NCBI GenBank assembly: GCA_900074885.1
Contig: FJUW01000012.1
Coordinates: forward strand, 62,001 to 126,000
Direction of reading: 5' to 3'
Source of the DNA: Rhynchosporium graminicola
Lineage: Eukaryota > Ascomycota > Leotiomycetes > Helotiales > Ploettnerulaceae
DNA: 64,000 nt
Part shown: positions 33,811-43,511 of the stretch, piece after piece
How the letters are laid out: each line of letters begins with the position of its first letter
Position numbering within the stretch: the stretch's first letter is position 1
The notes under the pieces: generated by a model
Databases searched by the model: none
What the model was told of the DNA's origin: nothing
The model's input: the letters and a program-made list of their open reading frames with translations, nothing else
Translations under genes and position numbers: made by a program

Positions 33811-35633
33811 TCAGACCTTAACCCGAGGCCCAACCATCAATTTCACACTCTGCTTAACATTCTCACTAGCCCAGATACTATTCTGTCCACCACGTCTCCA
33901 CTCATCGCTACTGGGATCCTCTCCACCAGCCCTCGGAGCCTCGCCAGCCACAACCTCCAGATCTCTCTTCTGAGAACTGAGCCACTTAGCGATGAAGTCG
34001 GTAGGGTTCTTCGAGAGCGCCTCGAAGAATTGATGTTTTGACTTAGAAAGCATGATAGCTTGTACCAGAGTTGCGAGATGCTTATCTTGCTCGACTATCT
34101 CGCGTAAGTTGGCTGCGTAGGTAGGGTTCAAGAGATAAGCAGCGAGGCGTGCTTTTAGTGGATCGTCGACCTGGACTTGGATGTCGTAGATCGTGGGCTG
34201 GGGGTTCTCAAGAAATTCTTTGTCAACGCGAATAGTGTAGGCTAGCTTGATGGGTGCGAGCGGTGTCATGTGTGGAATAAGAATATCGGGTACTTGTGGA
34301 ATGTAGCCTTTTTCTCGGCCGATGAGCTATCTAGTTAGCATGATTATGTTTCGAGTTGGGACGGTCACCTACTGCTCTCAGACGATCGTCGCATTCGAAT
34401 GCTCTCTTTTCGTCCTCTTCTTGTAATCCCATTACCGTGATGTAATCCCAGATACCCATTACAGCTTCTGCGCGTGTGGCGGTATTGGTATCCAGAATAT
34501 CAGCTAGAACCGAGCTCAATTGGAACCTTTCTGGGTCATCATCTCGGACCAGATTGATGGTGATGTTCGTGTTCTCATCTCCCCCACGCTTGAATTCTAA
34601 CTGGTCGAAATCGGCAGCATTTGGAAGGGTGGCAGTATTCGGCGCAACTGCTGGCTTCTTCCATTCAACGCTCTGATCCCCACCATCTTTGGTCTTGTTC
34701 CGATCGTAATCAACCGTCATCGCCTTGAAAAAATGCGAGAATCTGTATTTCTTGGGGTCAGCTTTGGCCTTTTTCTTTTCTTCCTTTCCGTCCTCGACCA
34801 TTGCATCGTCTTCATCGTCACTATCATCGTTATCCAGGCCATCGTCTTCCTCTTCCAACAATCGTCCTTCGATCTTGACCCGGTAGGAGGAATCCATATT
34901 GGTACTGAAATCGAATGCGTCCACATCGAGAGTGTCTGCTTGCCAGGGCTGGTCCTCTGCAGTATTACTAATGAAGAGCCGTAATGTCCTGTACCTCTGC
35001 AACGTAGTCAGCACCAAATCTTCGAGCATCAATTTATCATTCATACCTTGACATTTCTATTGACGGAGTCCTGGATATCTAGCCTCTTTCTCATCATAGT
35101 TGAATCCAGCTTGCGCTCCAACTCCCTCAACTCTCGATACCGCTGAACACCATCGCCAATAACGCAGTCCTCAACGCCTTCCGGTATGTTCTTGTCGACA
35201 GGCTTCGTACTACGTGCCTTTGCGCGTTCAAGTGCAGCATCTTGTGATTTCTGTTGCGCCTGGTATTGCGCAGCAGTCAATTGCTGCTGGGGATGCGCTC
35301 CGGAAACCATTGGACCTGGAGACATAGTGATTAGTTACTTGGTTTTGCACGATCGCAGGCCCAAGCAGGAAAAGTTTAAAGACGGCGAGCAGAAGTTCAG
35401 ATAATCTCGCCGAGGCTGAGGCTAATTGACTTTGCCTGAGTGGCAGGGCAGGTCAGGGCAGGGAAGGGCAGGGACAAGCGGCGATCATGCGCGGGTGCAA
35501 TCAAAGTCAAGGCAAGGCAATGAATGCAATTATGTAGAAGAAGAAGGCACGTACCAATTCCTCTCCTTGCTACGGCAGGTGCTGGGGAGCGCTGCGGCGC
35601 CTGCTGAGGGAAGGGGCGGTATGTGGGCTGCAT
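33811..35633 (-). CDS. SNF12: SWI/SNF subunit Snf12/Swp73 (BAF60, SWIB domain)
   Basis: Accessory subunit of SWI/SNF-class chromatin remodellers, nuclear. Exons 35633-35555, 35315-35047, 34996-34373 and 34326-33811 give 495 residues. The start MQPTYRPFPQQ and the Q/P-rich leader join PMVSGAHPQQQ through a 239-nt first intron. The block DKNIPEGVEDCVIGDGVQRY and KLDSTMMRKRLDIQDS are hallmarks of the BAF60 family. An acidic insert (LDNDDSDDEDD) lies in the middle. The SWIB domain spans about residues 268-345 (LSSVLADILDTNTATRAEAV; GIWDYI; LIGREKGYIPQVPDILIPHM). The first intron and the leader region contain several GGCAG/CTGCC runs. Family assignment is confident; yeast has two paralogs (Snf12 and Rsc6), and one copy may serve both complexes here. 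Confidence 0.94.
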
Positions 35634-35682
35634 CTTGACAATGAGGTACGGTCGGTAGTACTACGAGAGTGAGCACCGTTCT

Positions 35683-35694
35683 CTAGGTACCTAG
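35683..35694. promoter_or_regulatory. Palindrome CTAGGTACCTAG near SNF12 start
   Basis: Perfect 12-base palindrome about 50 bases upstream of the SNF12 ATG, followed by several GGTAGGTA repeats to 35723. It resembles the TACCTAGGTA elements elsewhere in the window. Confidence 0.4.
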
Positions 35695-36565
35695 TAAGTA
35701 AGGTAGGTAGGTATCAGGTAGGTATGGCGAGCACTGCGACGTCCCAGGTTCGAGTGGAGTACAATGCGACAGTGCGATATGATAGACGGGAGGCAAATAG
35801 ACCGGTAATGTTTCACAGATCAGATTTCTCTTGGGCGGGTGTGCGTGGTAACTTGCGCGACGAAGAGCGTTCGGTCAATTTAATGGCCGTCGCGTCAACT
35901 TCACTTTTACTACGCGAGCGAGCGAGGATCCAGATGCAGATTGATGTTGTGATGTTCAAACGTGGCTTAGTTGAATACAGGGATGAAGGTCAGCCCAGGT
36001 TCAGCCTCACATCCAGCCTTATTAGATTGAGCCCGTTAGTAGATAAAACAAAATTTGAACTGCCGTGGAAAATGATGCTGTCGCTACTGTTTGGATTCAT
36101 TGGTCACTATATTTGCTTACTGTCTCTCATCAAGTCATGTTTGAAATGTTTCTACTAGAATTGGGTAAACCCGTGGAAAGTCTGCAATAGACCCCTTCCC
36201 TTCTTGACCCATTCAAGTACGCTCGAGTATCTCCCTCCAACCAGACTACCGCAAAGTTCTAAGAGAAAGAGTCCCAGTTGAGTATCGAACTTGTCTTATC
36301 GCAGACTTCGAAGCCTTCGTGTCATATTTCGTCCTCAGTAATGACATGCAACCAACGCCGTACCAATCAAAGTAACCGCTGACAACTCTCAAATCCGATG
36401 CCCAAAACTCCAATGCTCGTTATCCAGCTATGCCCATTTCGCTAGACGCGCTTGGCACTACCCAATGCGATAGAAGCCCAAAGACTGACGGCTCGTACAA
36501 CTCATGTTCCAAGGTATCCTGTGCGCAACCCCTCGACCATTTTCCAGGATTCTCGGATGCTCTTT
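35695..36565. other. Intergenic: SNF12 promoter and HYM1 3' region
   Basis: No convincing gene. A 144-codon open frame at 35724-36158 has no recognisable domain and begins within GGTAGGTA repeats, so it is not called. Confidence 0.55.
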
Positions 36566-37869
36566 CTATCGTGCTTGTGATCCCAAAAGTGCTGGCTTCT
36601 GCGTCGGCTCAACGGGTGTTGCTGGCATGTTCTTGATCTGCTTGATCAAGAACTCTCTCTCATCGATAAACTGCTCATCCTCGGTCCGGTCTTGCAGGAA
36701 TTCCTTCAAGAATACCAACAATCTCTCACGGTTGATAAGGAGTATCTTCTGTACCGCTATCGACTTGTGTGGATTGGCAACAAAGACCTTGAATACGTGA
36801 AAGCCTTCGTATTGCACCATCTTTCTCTCATCTCTGAGGAGATTCATGCAAATCTTCAAATGCTCCCCTCGGTCAACATAAGCAGTCATGACAGCATAAT
36901 TGGCCCGGTCCAGGAGGATTTCGCCCAAAAGCTTGATTGATTGCCTCTTCGTAACATAGCTTTCAGACTTAACAAGAATGTTGTTGTACTTGTCGAAGAA
37001 GAGATCGAAATTCGTCGATAGGTACTGCGCTACAAGTTGCTTGTGCTTGGTAAGGAGTTCCTACGCAAGTCAGTGAATGCACTTTGTATATCCTGATTTT
37101 ACACTTACTCTGAAAGTGGTAAATGCATCCGCACCAACTTCAAATGAACCTTGGTCAATCCACTTGAAGAATTTCCAGAACACGCCGTTGCCACTTTGCC
37201 TGAGCTCTTGATTTATACCCGTCAATCCTTTAGGGCCAGGGCTTCCGACAGACTGATCATCAAACAATATGATAGCTGCGGCCGAGTGACTCTTCAAGAC
37301 CTCTCTAAGCACTGTTCCTGCGGGTGTAGCACTCTCCTTGTGGTCGTACCCATTGCACAGCTCCACCAAAACCTCTGGGCGATTATTTATAACGTAACTC
37401 AGGGCAATGGGCTCACTCTTTGGGGATGCGGTTGGAGGTCGAAATCGGAGGACGTATGAGAAGATGACTTGGGTATCTTTTCTCGATTCGAAGGGTAGAC
37501 GCCACAAATTCACGGCAAGAAGGTAGAGAAGATCCTCTTGTATCATGCCAGTTACTAAGGCGTAGATTTGTTCGGGACTGCTTTCTGTCTCTGCGCAGCA
37601 TGTTAGCAAGGAATAAACATGATCAGGAATATTGTGGAACGCACCTTGATTACCTTGCAAGACAAACTTCATTTGCCCCAAAGTCTTCGCAAGATCCTCG
37701 GCCTATGTCCAAATCAGCCTCGGATCCTCTATCTGCAAGTGCTCGTGTGGAAGCTATTGCTTACCTTTGCAGCTCCAGATGGCCCATCAAGCTTCTGAAT
37801 CTGATCTTTGGCCTGCTTGGGCAGATCTACTGTGTTCGTGCGTGGACGGCGTCCAAAGAGGAATGACAT
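36566..37869 (-). CDS. HYM1: Mo25-like protein Hym1
   Basis: Scaffold of the Mo25 family that supports germinal-centre (Ste20-like) and NDR kinases in the RAM/MOR polarity network controlling cell separation and hyphal growth. Exons 37869-37765, 37702-37645, 37590-37109 and 37060-36566 give 379 residues. Conserved stretches include MSFLFGRRPRTNTVD, TLGQMKFVLQG, SPEQIYALVTGMIQEDLL, HLKICMNLLRDERKMVQYEG and HVFKVFVANPHKS. ATG 37869 is chosen over an upstream same-frame ATG because the family starts there. Intron 2 (37591-37644, 54 nt) is in frame and has no stop; it is called because it has GTGCGT, a GCTAAC branch and GCAG, and its removal restores NQ-ETESSPEQ. Introns 1 and 3 are unambiguous. 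Confidence 0.94.
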
Positions 37870-38226
37870 CTCGACGGTTATTGTATTACGTTTGTGTCTG
37901 TTCTCAAGCCTAAATGTGTACAACGGGCGTCGACCTTCGAGGTTGTTGATTCAGCTACAATGGAAGATCGTAGAGGCGAGTGTGTAGAGGGATGAAAGTT
38001 GGCGCAAGACCATAACACAATCGTTCGAGGTTGTCTTTCGGGTCCCTTCCTTTGCCTTTGGGCGAAGGTGAATTCGAGAAAATATGCTGTTGGATCACCT
38101 AGCGACTGTGCTACCTAGGTACTTATAGGTATTGGAGTCACGAATGACATGAGGTGACACGAGGTGACATATTCAAATATAAGTAAGAGGAAGCTGTGCT
38201 GTCAGGCTCTCCGTCCCCTCCCCGCC

Positions 38227-38251
38227 CTGTGCTGTGCTGTGCTGTGCTGTG
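38227..38251. repeat. CTGTG x5 microsatellite
   Basis: Five perfect head-to-tail copies of the pentamer CTGTG in the HYM1/PRMT3 intergenic region. Confidence 0.8.
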
Positions 38252-38613
38252 TGAGCATTAGCTAGCTGCCGGCCCTTGCTCTTGTTTGCGCCTGCTAAGG
38301 CTGCTCCCACAGCAACCAACCCACCCAACCCGACCCAGCCTGACGGAACCCAAACCCCCAACCTAACTAACATACAAGTAAGTAAGTAGACTTACCACTC
38401 TCACATATACGATGCAGATACAGCACTTAAATGAAATGGATGAAAGATATCCTAACCATTACCCCGTGAAAAGAACGACATTCGTCTACTGATTGAAGTA
38501 GAAACTCTTCACCAAACCTATCTACTCATCTACCTAGGGTACTTGCCTTCAGGATATCTCTGTCTCTATCTCTTCCCCATATGTACTGTACTGTACTGTA
38601 GGGCCAGCTCAGA

Positions 38614-38637
38614 TCTTATCTTCACGTGAAGATAAGA
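38614..38637. promoter_or_regulatory. 24-bp palindrome: GATA / CACGTG / GATA
   Basis: A perfect inverted repeat: left arm TCTTATCTTCAC, right arm GTGAAGATAAGA. The centre is CACGTG, the bHLH E-box core, and each flank is a GATA-factor core (TTATC/GATAA). It lies about 220 bases upstream of the PRMT3 ATG and 745 bases from HYM1. A half-copy is at 2576-2591. Regulatory use is inferred. Confidence 0.5.
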
Positions 38638-38857
38638 CCACTTGACAAGTGAGCTTACAGGGATATCCCCAGGCGAAGCCCTCTACGCCAATCAACTACC
38701 AGGGCACAAGACAAGAGACTTTATTTATGAAATTTACCCATGGACTACGGCAGGTAAACTCGACTAAAACTAAAACCACAAACAGAGAATATACTCAAAG
38801 CCCACTTGGAAAAAACTACTTACAAATTTTGCGGCTTCGATCTCTTTTATCCCGGAG

Positions 38858-40580
38858 ATGACAGAAGAGGAAACGACCGCTGTGGCGGATACCACTGAAT
38901 CCCAGAAGTACGCTGCCTCATCTGGAAGCTCCGAGAATTCAGACATCCTTGACCTCAAGAACGACGAGGGTTGGGAAGATGCCGAGCCCGATCAGGAAGA
39001 GATCCATTTCATCTCGTTGTTGGATGATGAGGTCTTCACAGACATCCACGCAATGCTAAAACATTGCAAAGACAAACACAATTTCGATTTCCTTGAGATC
39101 AGACAAAAGCTTGCCTTGGATTTCTATGGCAGTATCAAGCTCGTCAACTACATTCGCTCCCAAGTCCACAGTGCCCAGAAGATTTCTACGGATATTTCTA
39201 AGGCCAATTTTGAGAACGACAAGTTTTTAAAACCTGTTCTGGAAGACGACGCTTTACTATTCAGTCTGGATGAACTGCCTGAAGTTACAGAAGAGCTTCA
39301 AAGCACAAATTCTGACAAGGGCAAAATTGTTCCCAGTGACTCTGAACCATTGGCTGCTCGTGTGATCGAGCTGGAGGAGGACTTGCGCAGAATGCAACTT
39401 CAGTTCGATAACTACCGGTCGACGGTTTCGGAAACATTGGACGAACGGTGGAAGGCGGGTGGTTCGTCGAAATCGGCGGAGGAGAGGGAAGAGAAGCGAG
39501 ACGATGATAGCCACTATTTCAGCTCATACTCTTACAACGGTCGGTTTGAGCAACTTGAAATGTACTGCTTGACTAACAAAAATAGACATTCATGAAACCA
39601 TGTTGAAGGACTCGGTCCGCACCGATGCTTACCGAGACTTTATCTACAACCACAAGTCACTGTTTGCCGGCAAGACAGTCCTCGACGTAGGTTGCGGCAC
39701 CGGCATTTTGAGCATGTTCTGTGTCAAAGCGGGTGCTGCGCGTGTCATTGCTGTTGACAACTCAGCCATCATTGACAAAGCCCGAGAGAATATCTTCAAC
39801 AACGGCTTTGCCGACAAGATCACCTGTCTCAGAGGCAAAATCGAAGAAGTCACTCTCCCCGTTGACAAGGTTGATATCATCGTCAGCGAATGGATGGGTT
39901 ACTGCCTGCTTTACGAGGCCATGCTGGACAGTGTCATCTATGCCCGAGACAAATACCTCACTCCAGACGGCCTTATGATCCCGAGCCATATGAACATGTG
40001 GGTAGCGCCAGTAGCGGATCCAGAGTATATTTTCGACCACATCGCATTCTGGCGTGATGTCTATGGGTTCGATATGAAAGCCATGCAGGCTGGAATCACC
40101 GATGATGCTCAAGTGCTTCATGTGCCAGCTAGAACCATTGTCGCTGATCCGTTCCCATTCATGCAGCTAAGCCTACACACTACGACTGTTAAGGATCTTG
40201 TGTTCAAGCGAAAGTGGCAAGCAAAGCTCAAGGAAGACATCGATGCTTTGGATGGTTTCATCATCTGGTTCGACTCGTTCTTCATGCCTTCTCGAGATGA
40301 TACCGTACCTGAAAATGCACGCGCCGAGGAATGGACCAAGGACGGAAAGAAGGGAATTGCATTCACCACCGGCCCTGGGGGGAAGGAGACTCACTGGAAG
40401 CAAGGTGTCATGTTGATCGAGAACACAAAGGAGAAGCCGGCCAACCACAAGGCCGGAGAGGAGATTTCTGGAGAGCTGGAGTATGCCGTACCAAAGGAAA
40501 ATTCTCGTGCATTGACAGTCGGGATGACCTGGAAATTTGGCGAGAATAAGGAGAGAACTCAGTCGTGGAGGATGAGATAA
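38858..40580 (+). CDS. RMT3: Type I protein arginine methyltransferase 3
   Basis: SAM-dependent arginine methyltransferase of the PRMT3 class, which in other organisms is cytosolic and modifies ribosomal protein uS5. Exons 38858-39539 and 39586-40580 give 558 residues. The N-terminal region corresponds to the PRMT3 zinc-finger domain (MLKHCKDKHNFDFLEIRQKL) but the expected CxxC is absent (FISLLDDEVF). A coiled segment follows (ELEEDLRRMQLQFDNYRSTV). The catalytic domain has VLDVGCGTGILSMF near 260, the double-E loop SEWMGYCLLYEAML near 328, and the THW loop (KETHWKQGVML), so activity is expected. The 46-nt intron joins SYN to DIHETMLKDSVRT. Start ATG is in a TTTATCCCGGAG context. Confidence 0.94.
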
Positions 40581-41007
40581 GTCACGACGGGCATGATAAG
40601 GTATCAGCGAATCCGCACATTGTGGATGAACTTGGTGATATTCTATTGTTAGATGCCTTGGCTTCGACGTCCTGCTACGTATCATCTTAACAGAGGACAA
40701 GCGGCAAGATGCCAGCTCATTTTCGGTGACATGAACATCCAAAAGAACGACAACCTGAAAACCTAACCTGCTCATGAAAAGCTAAAACTACAAACGTCGC
40801 CAGCTCATTGCTATTTGAGGCAGGCCCAATTCGTTTCCTGTGAAGCTTGAAGTTTGAACTCGTTAGTCGTATCAAAGTCACGAAGTCGCTCGGGAAATAC
40901 ACTTAAATACCTGCAAACTCACGACCCACGAAATTGATGTAGGATATTACCAAGGCAACATGCAAAGTCGCCAGCTACCAATCCTCCGCTCCACTCTCAA
41001 CTACAGA
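40581..41007. other. Convergent 3' ends of PRMT3 and PPOX-like gene
   Basis: No coding feature or repeat recognised; presumed 3' UTRs on both strands. Confidence 0.5.
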
Positions 41008-42188
41008 TCACTTCCTCTTCACAGCCGCCACCGCCTTCTTCTCGGCTGCTTCATTCTCCCTCGTGATATACTTCGTAATATGCTCCGGGATCTAGACTAT
41101 CCTATCAATGCTGACTCTTCACAACGCCTCTTCGTGATAGAGGACTACTTACCTTCTGCACTCTATTCTCTGGACTTTCGATGGGTGTTCCATACATCGT
41201 CCAAGTAGGAACAACACCTATCCAAGTCTTGGCTCGAATGTCGTCGTTCTTCATGTCTGCTCTGTCATCTGAAGGACCACCGCTCCTGACCTATTCTCGG
41301 GAGATTAGCAAGTCTCTGCCATCGAAAATCCTAGGGTCATATCAAATGTATACAAATGATCATTCTTCACAAACCCGCAACACAGAAAAGCAAAAATGAG
41401 CAACTTAAGGGAGAACGTGCAAAAGCGAACTCACCTTGGCAGAAGCATCTACAATCCTAACTCTCAAGATCTGCGTACTGGTCATCTCTGTCTTTGTGGG
41501 CGGTATCCTAGAGTTCTCCCATCGCTCATCCACAACCCCGTTGGTGATCTTCTTCATAGCCCATAATTTCTCTTCTGCGTCTTCTACAGGCGTGGCGTAG
41601 CCATGTAGGATTGCAGAGCGGTAGTTGTAACTGTGGCTGTTGGGCGTCAGTGCTAAGACGAGACCATCGAGATGTGTAGCTTTTAGGTTTGTGAGTTAGC
41701 TATTTGCTTTCAGTGCATTATTTTGGGAGTCCAGGATATCATCGGGACATTGATCAACGATCAAAGGGTTGATGAGCTTGAACAAGACTTGCTAACCTGC
41801 GATGGTAAGAGGTAATCCCTCCTCTTCTTCCTCGTTAGGAGACGTCTGACCAAGACGCATGAGTCGAGAAGAGATGTATCCATGGAGGTAAAGATCCAGT
41901 GGTGACGAAATATCCGTCTGAGATTCGTACGAGGCCATGAAGCCGAGCATTGGGATCATAGCTGGGAAGGGGTCGGTAGGATCTGGTGTTGGGAAAGAGA
42001 CATGCAAGACCTGAGTTGTGTTGACGATTTCATGGATGGTTTTACAGTCGTATTTGCCTATTCTGGTGTTACTATTCACTGGCTATTGAAATTCTTCATA
42101 TTCATGTTGAGATACCTCGAGGTTTCCCATAGCGCTGAACTGTGTTCCGAGCCAGCTTTGGATATGCCGGAAGGTCTGAGTCAGACAT
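41008..42188 (-). CDS. Pyridoxamine-5'-phosphate oxidase-like split-barrel protein
   Basis: Member of the FMN-binding split-barrel (PNPOx-like) fold; reaction unknown, but a flavin-linked role is likely. No single frame is long, so the gene was rebuilt from exons 42188-42116, 42057-41797, 41679-41435, 41290-41153 and 41091-41008, giving 266 residues in frame throughout. It starts MSDSDLPAYPKLARNT, continues with YDCKTIHEIVNTTQVLHVSF and FMASYES, and has LYLHGYISSRLM, a typical flavin split-barrel strand. The third exon has HLDGLVLALTPNSHSYNYRS and ILHGYATPVED, seen in this family. The C-terminus is lysine-rich (EAAEKKAVAAVKRK). Introns are 58, 117, 144 and 61 nt, longer on average than in neighbours. 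Confidence 0.85.
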
Positions 42189-43511
42189 GGTAATAGTTTT
42201 ATGGATGTGGATGGATCCGATAAAGGGTTTTAAGAAACGTTCTAGCAAATATTGTTGGGATAACGTCCGGCTCTTATACAGTTTTATGAGGCTTGAATAT
42301 GAGTCACTGAACTTCAGAATTCGACGGCACAGAATGGATTAATGACATTGTACAAGCACAAGTATTAGGTAGACGTATCAAAGCCTAAGTCTGGTTTAGG
42401 ATACAGTACATCGTCAATGTTTGCATTCTAGCCACTTCGAGGAGGTCCACCCGAAGCAAAGTGGTGGTGACTAAGCTTCGACCAATCACAAAAACAACAT
42501 TTCATATAACCTGAGAAAAGAAAGTGTCCTGCGGCCAATCATTGCTGCAGCTAACCTTAGCCCACATTGTTCGGATCAATGGGGGCGGGTCAACTTTGAA
42601 GGGAGGCACGAGTTCGTACCGAACGAACTCGGTACTTCAATGTTCGGTTGTAGCCGAGCTCGTTACACTCATGGATTTTGAATCAAATGCCTACTGCTGC
42701 TGCTACAGAGGTACTCATGGATTCGGAATAACGACTGTGAATATTCGAGACTAGGCAATTTCATCTCTGGCGAACGAGAAATAGCCAGGCCAATTTCAAG
42801 GTCGCAAAAGTATTTAACATATCCCAGGATATCACTCGAAACAGTCTAACAATGCCAACCAAGCAAGTAAAGGTTTTAGTTGACATTCAGAATCCGAAGT
42901 GCTGAGTTTACTACGAAATACTCATTTGCTTCGCCCGAGTTTAATGGATTCGCTGGCCTCGATTCATCGAACCTTGCGTACAGTTCTGTTTCTGATAAGT
43001 TGGCGACGGCTCCAGTCTAGCGTCACATCGCCTGAGTTCTGGATCCTCTTCCGACGACCATTCATTTTTTGGTCATATAGCTCATATTCAGCTTGCGCAT
43101 ATTTATTGAGGTGGAATCACTCAGGGACTACTCCTTACTCTTCAGCTATGACTATTGCATGTCTTACGAAAGTATACTTGTAGAAGTGCTGAAATGGCAC
43201 GTCCGACAAGTGTATGGTGGATTCGGATTCGGATACGGGTAAGTATCGCAATCATGAGCGCATACCAAGCATACGTTGTAATTTAGAGATCTAGGGCTTC
43301 CACTTGCCCGTAGCTCCCGTCGATTCGTCGAATTTTGGCCCTCGTGGACGTCATGTTCTTGAGAATCTCCCACAGACTCTTGATTTTTTCCAATTCTACT
43401 TCGAGCAGGACGTCTTTCTTGTGAAGATAATCTCATCAGGCCGATACGATAATCTCTCCACAAATCGCCGAATTCTTTCGCATGTCCCTTTAAAAACTTG
43501 AGCTACCGATC
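42189..43511. other. Divergent intergenic region PPOX-like / coiled-coil gene
   Basis: 1.3 kb with no supported gene. It contains overlapping inverted repeats at 42609-42635 and several short open frames that lack any recognisable protein feature. Confidence 0.5.
42609..42635. repeat. Overlapping inverted repeats
   Basis: CGAGTTCGT and ACGAACTCG form a 9-bp stem with a 5-base spacer (42609-42631). GTACCGA and TCGGTAC form a 7-bp stem (42616-42635). The two stems share bases and are mutually exclusive. Confidence 0.55.

Larger units (their letters stand above)
37870..38857. other. Divergent promoter region HYM1/PRMT3
   Basis: About 1 kb between divergent genes. Contains TACCTAGGTA (38112-38121), GAGGTGACA repeats near 38150-38170, a CTGTG x5 microsatellite (38227-38251), AAGTAAGTAAGTAG near 38377, TACCTAGGG near 38531, TACTG repeats (38583-38600) and the 24-bp palindrome at 38614. 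No gene. Confidence 0.65.

Noticed and set aside
35724..36158. 144-codon plus-strand frame near the SNF12 promoter
   Set aside because: Starts inside GGTAGGTA repeats, no recognisable protein feature, and no splice partners.
40173..40775. 200-codon minus-strand frame
   Set aside because: Antisense to the PRMT3 catalytic domain and its 3' UTR.
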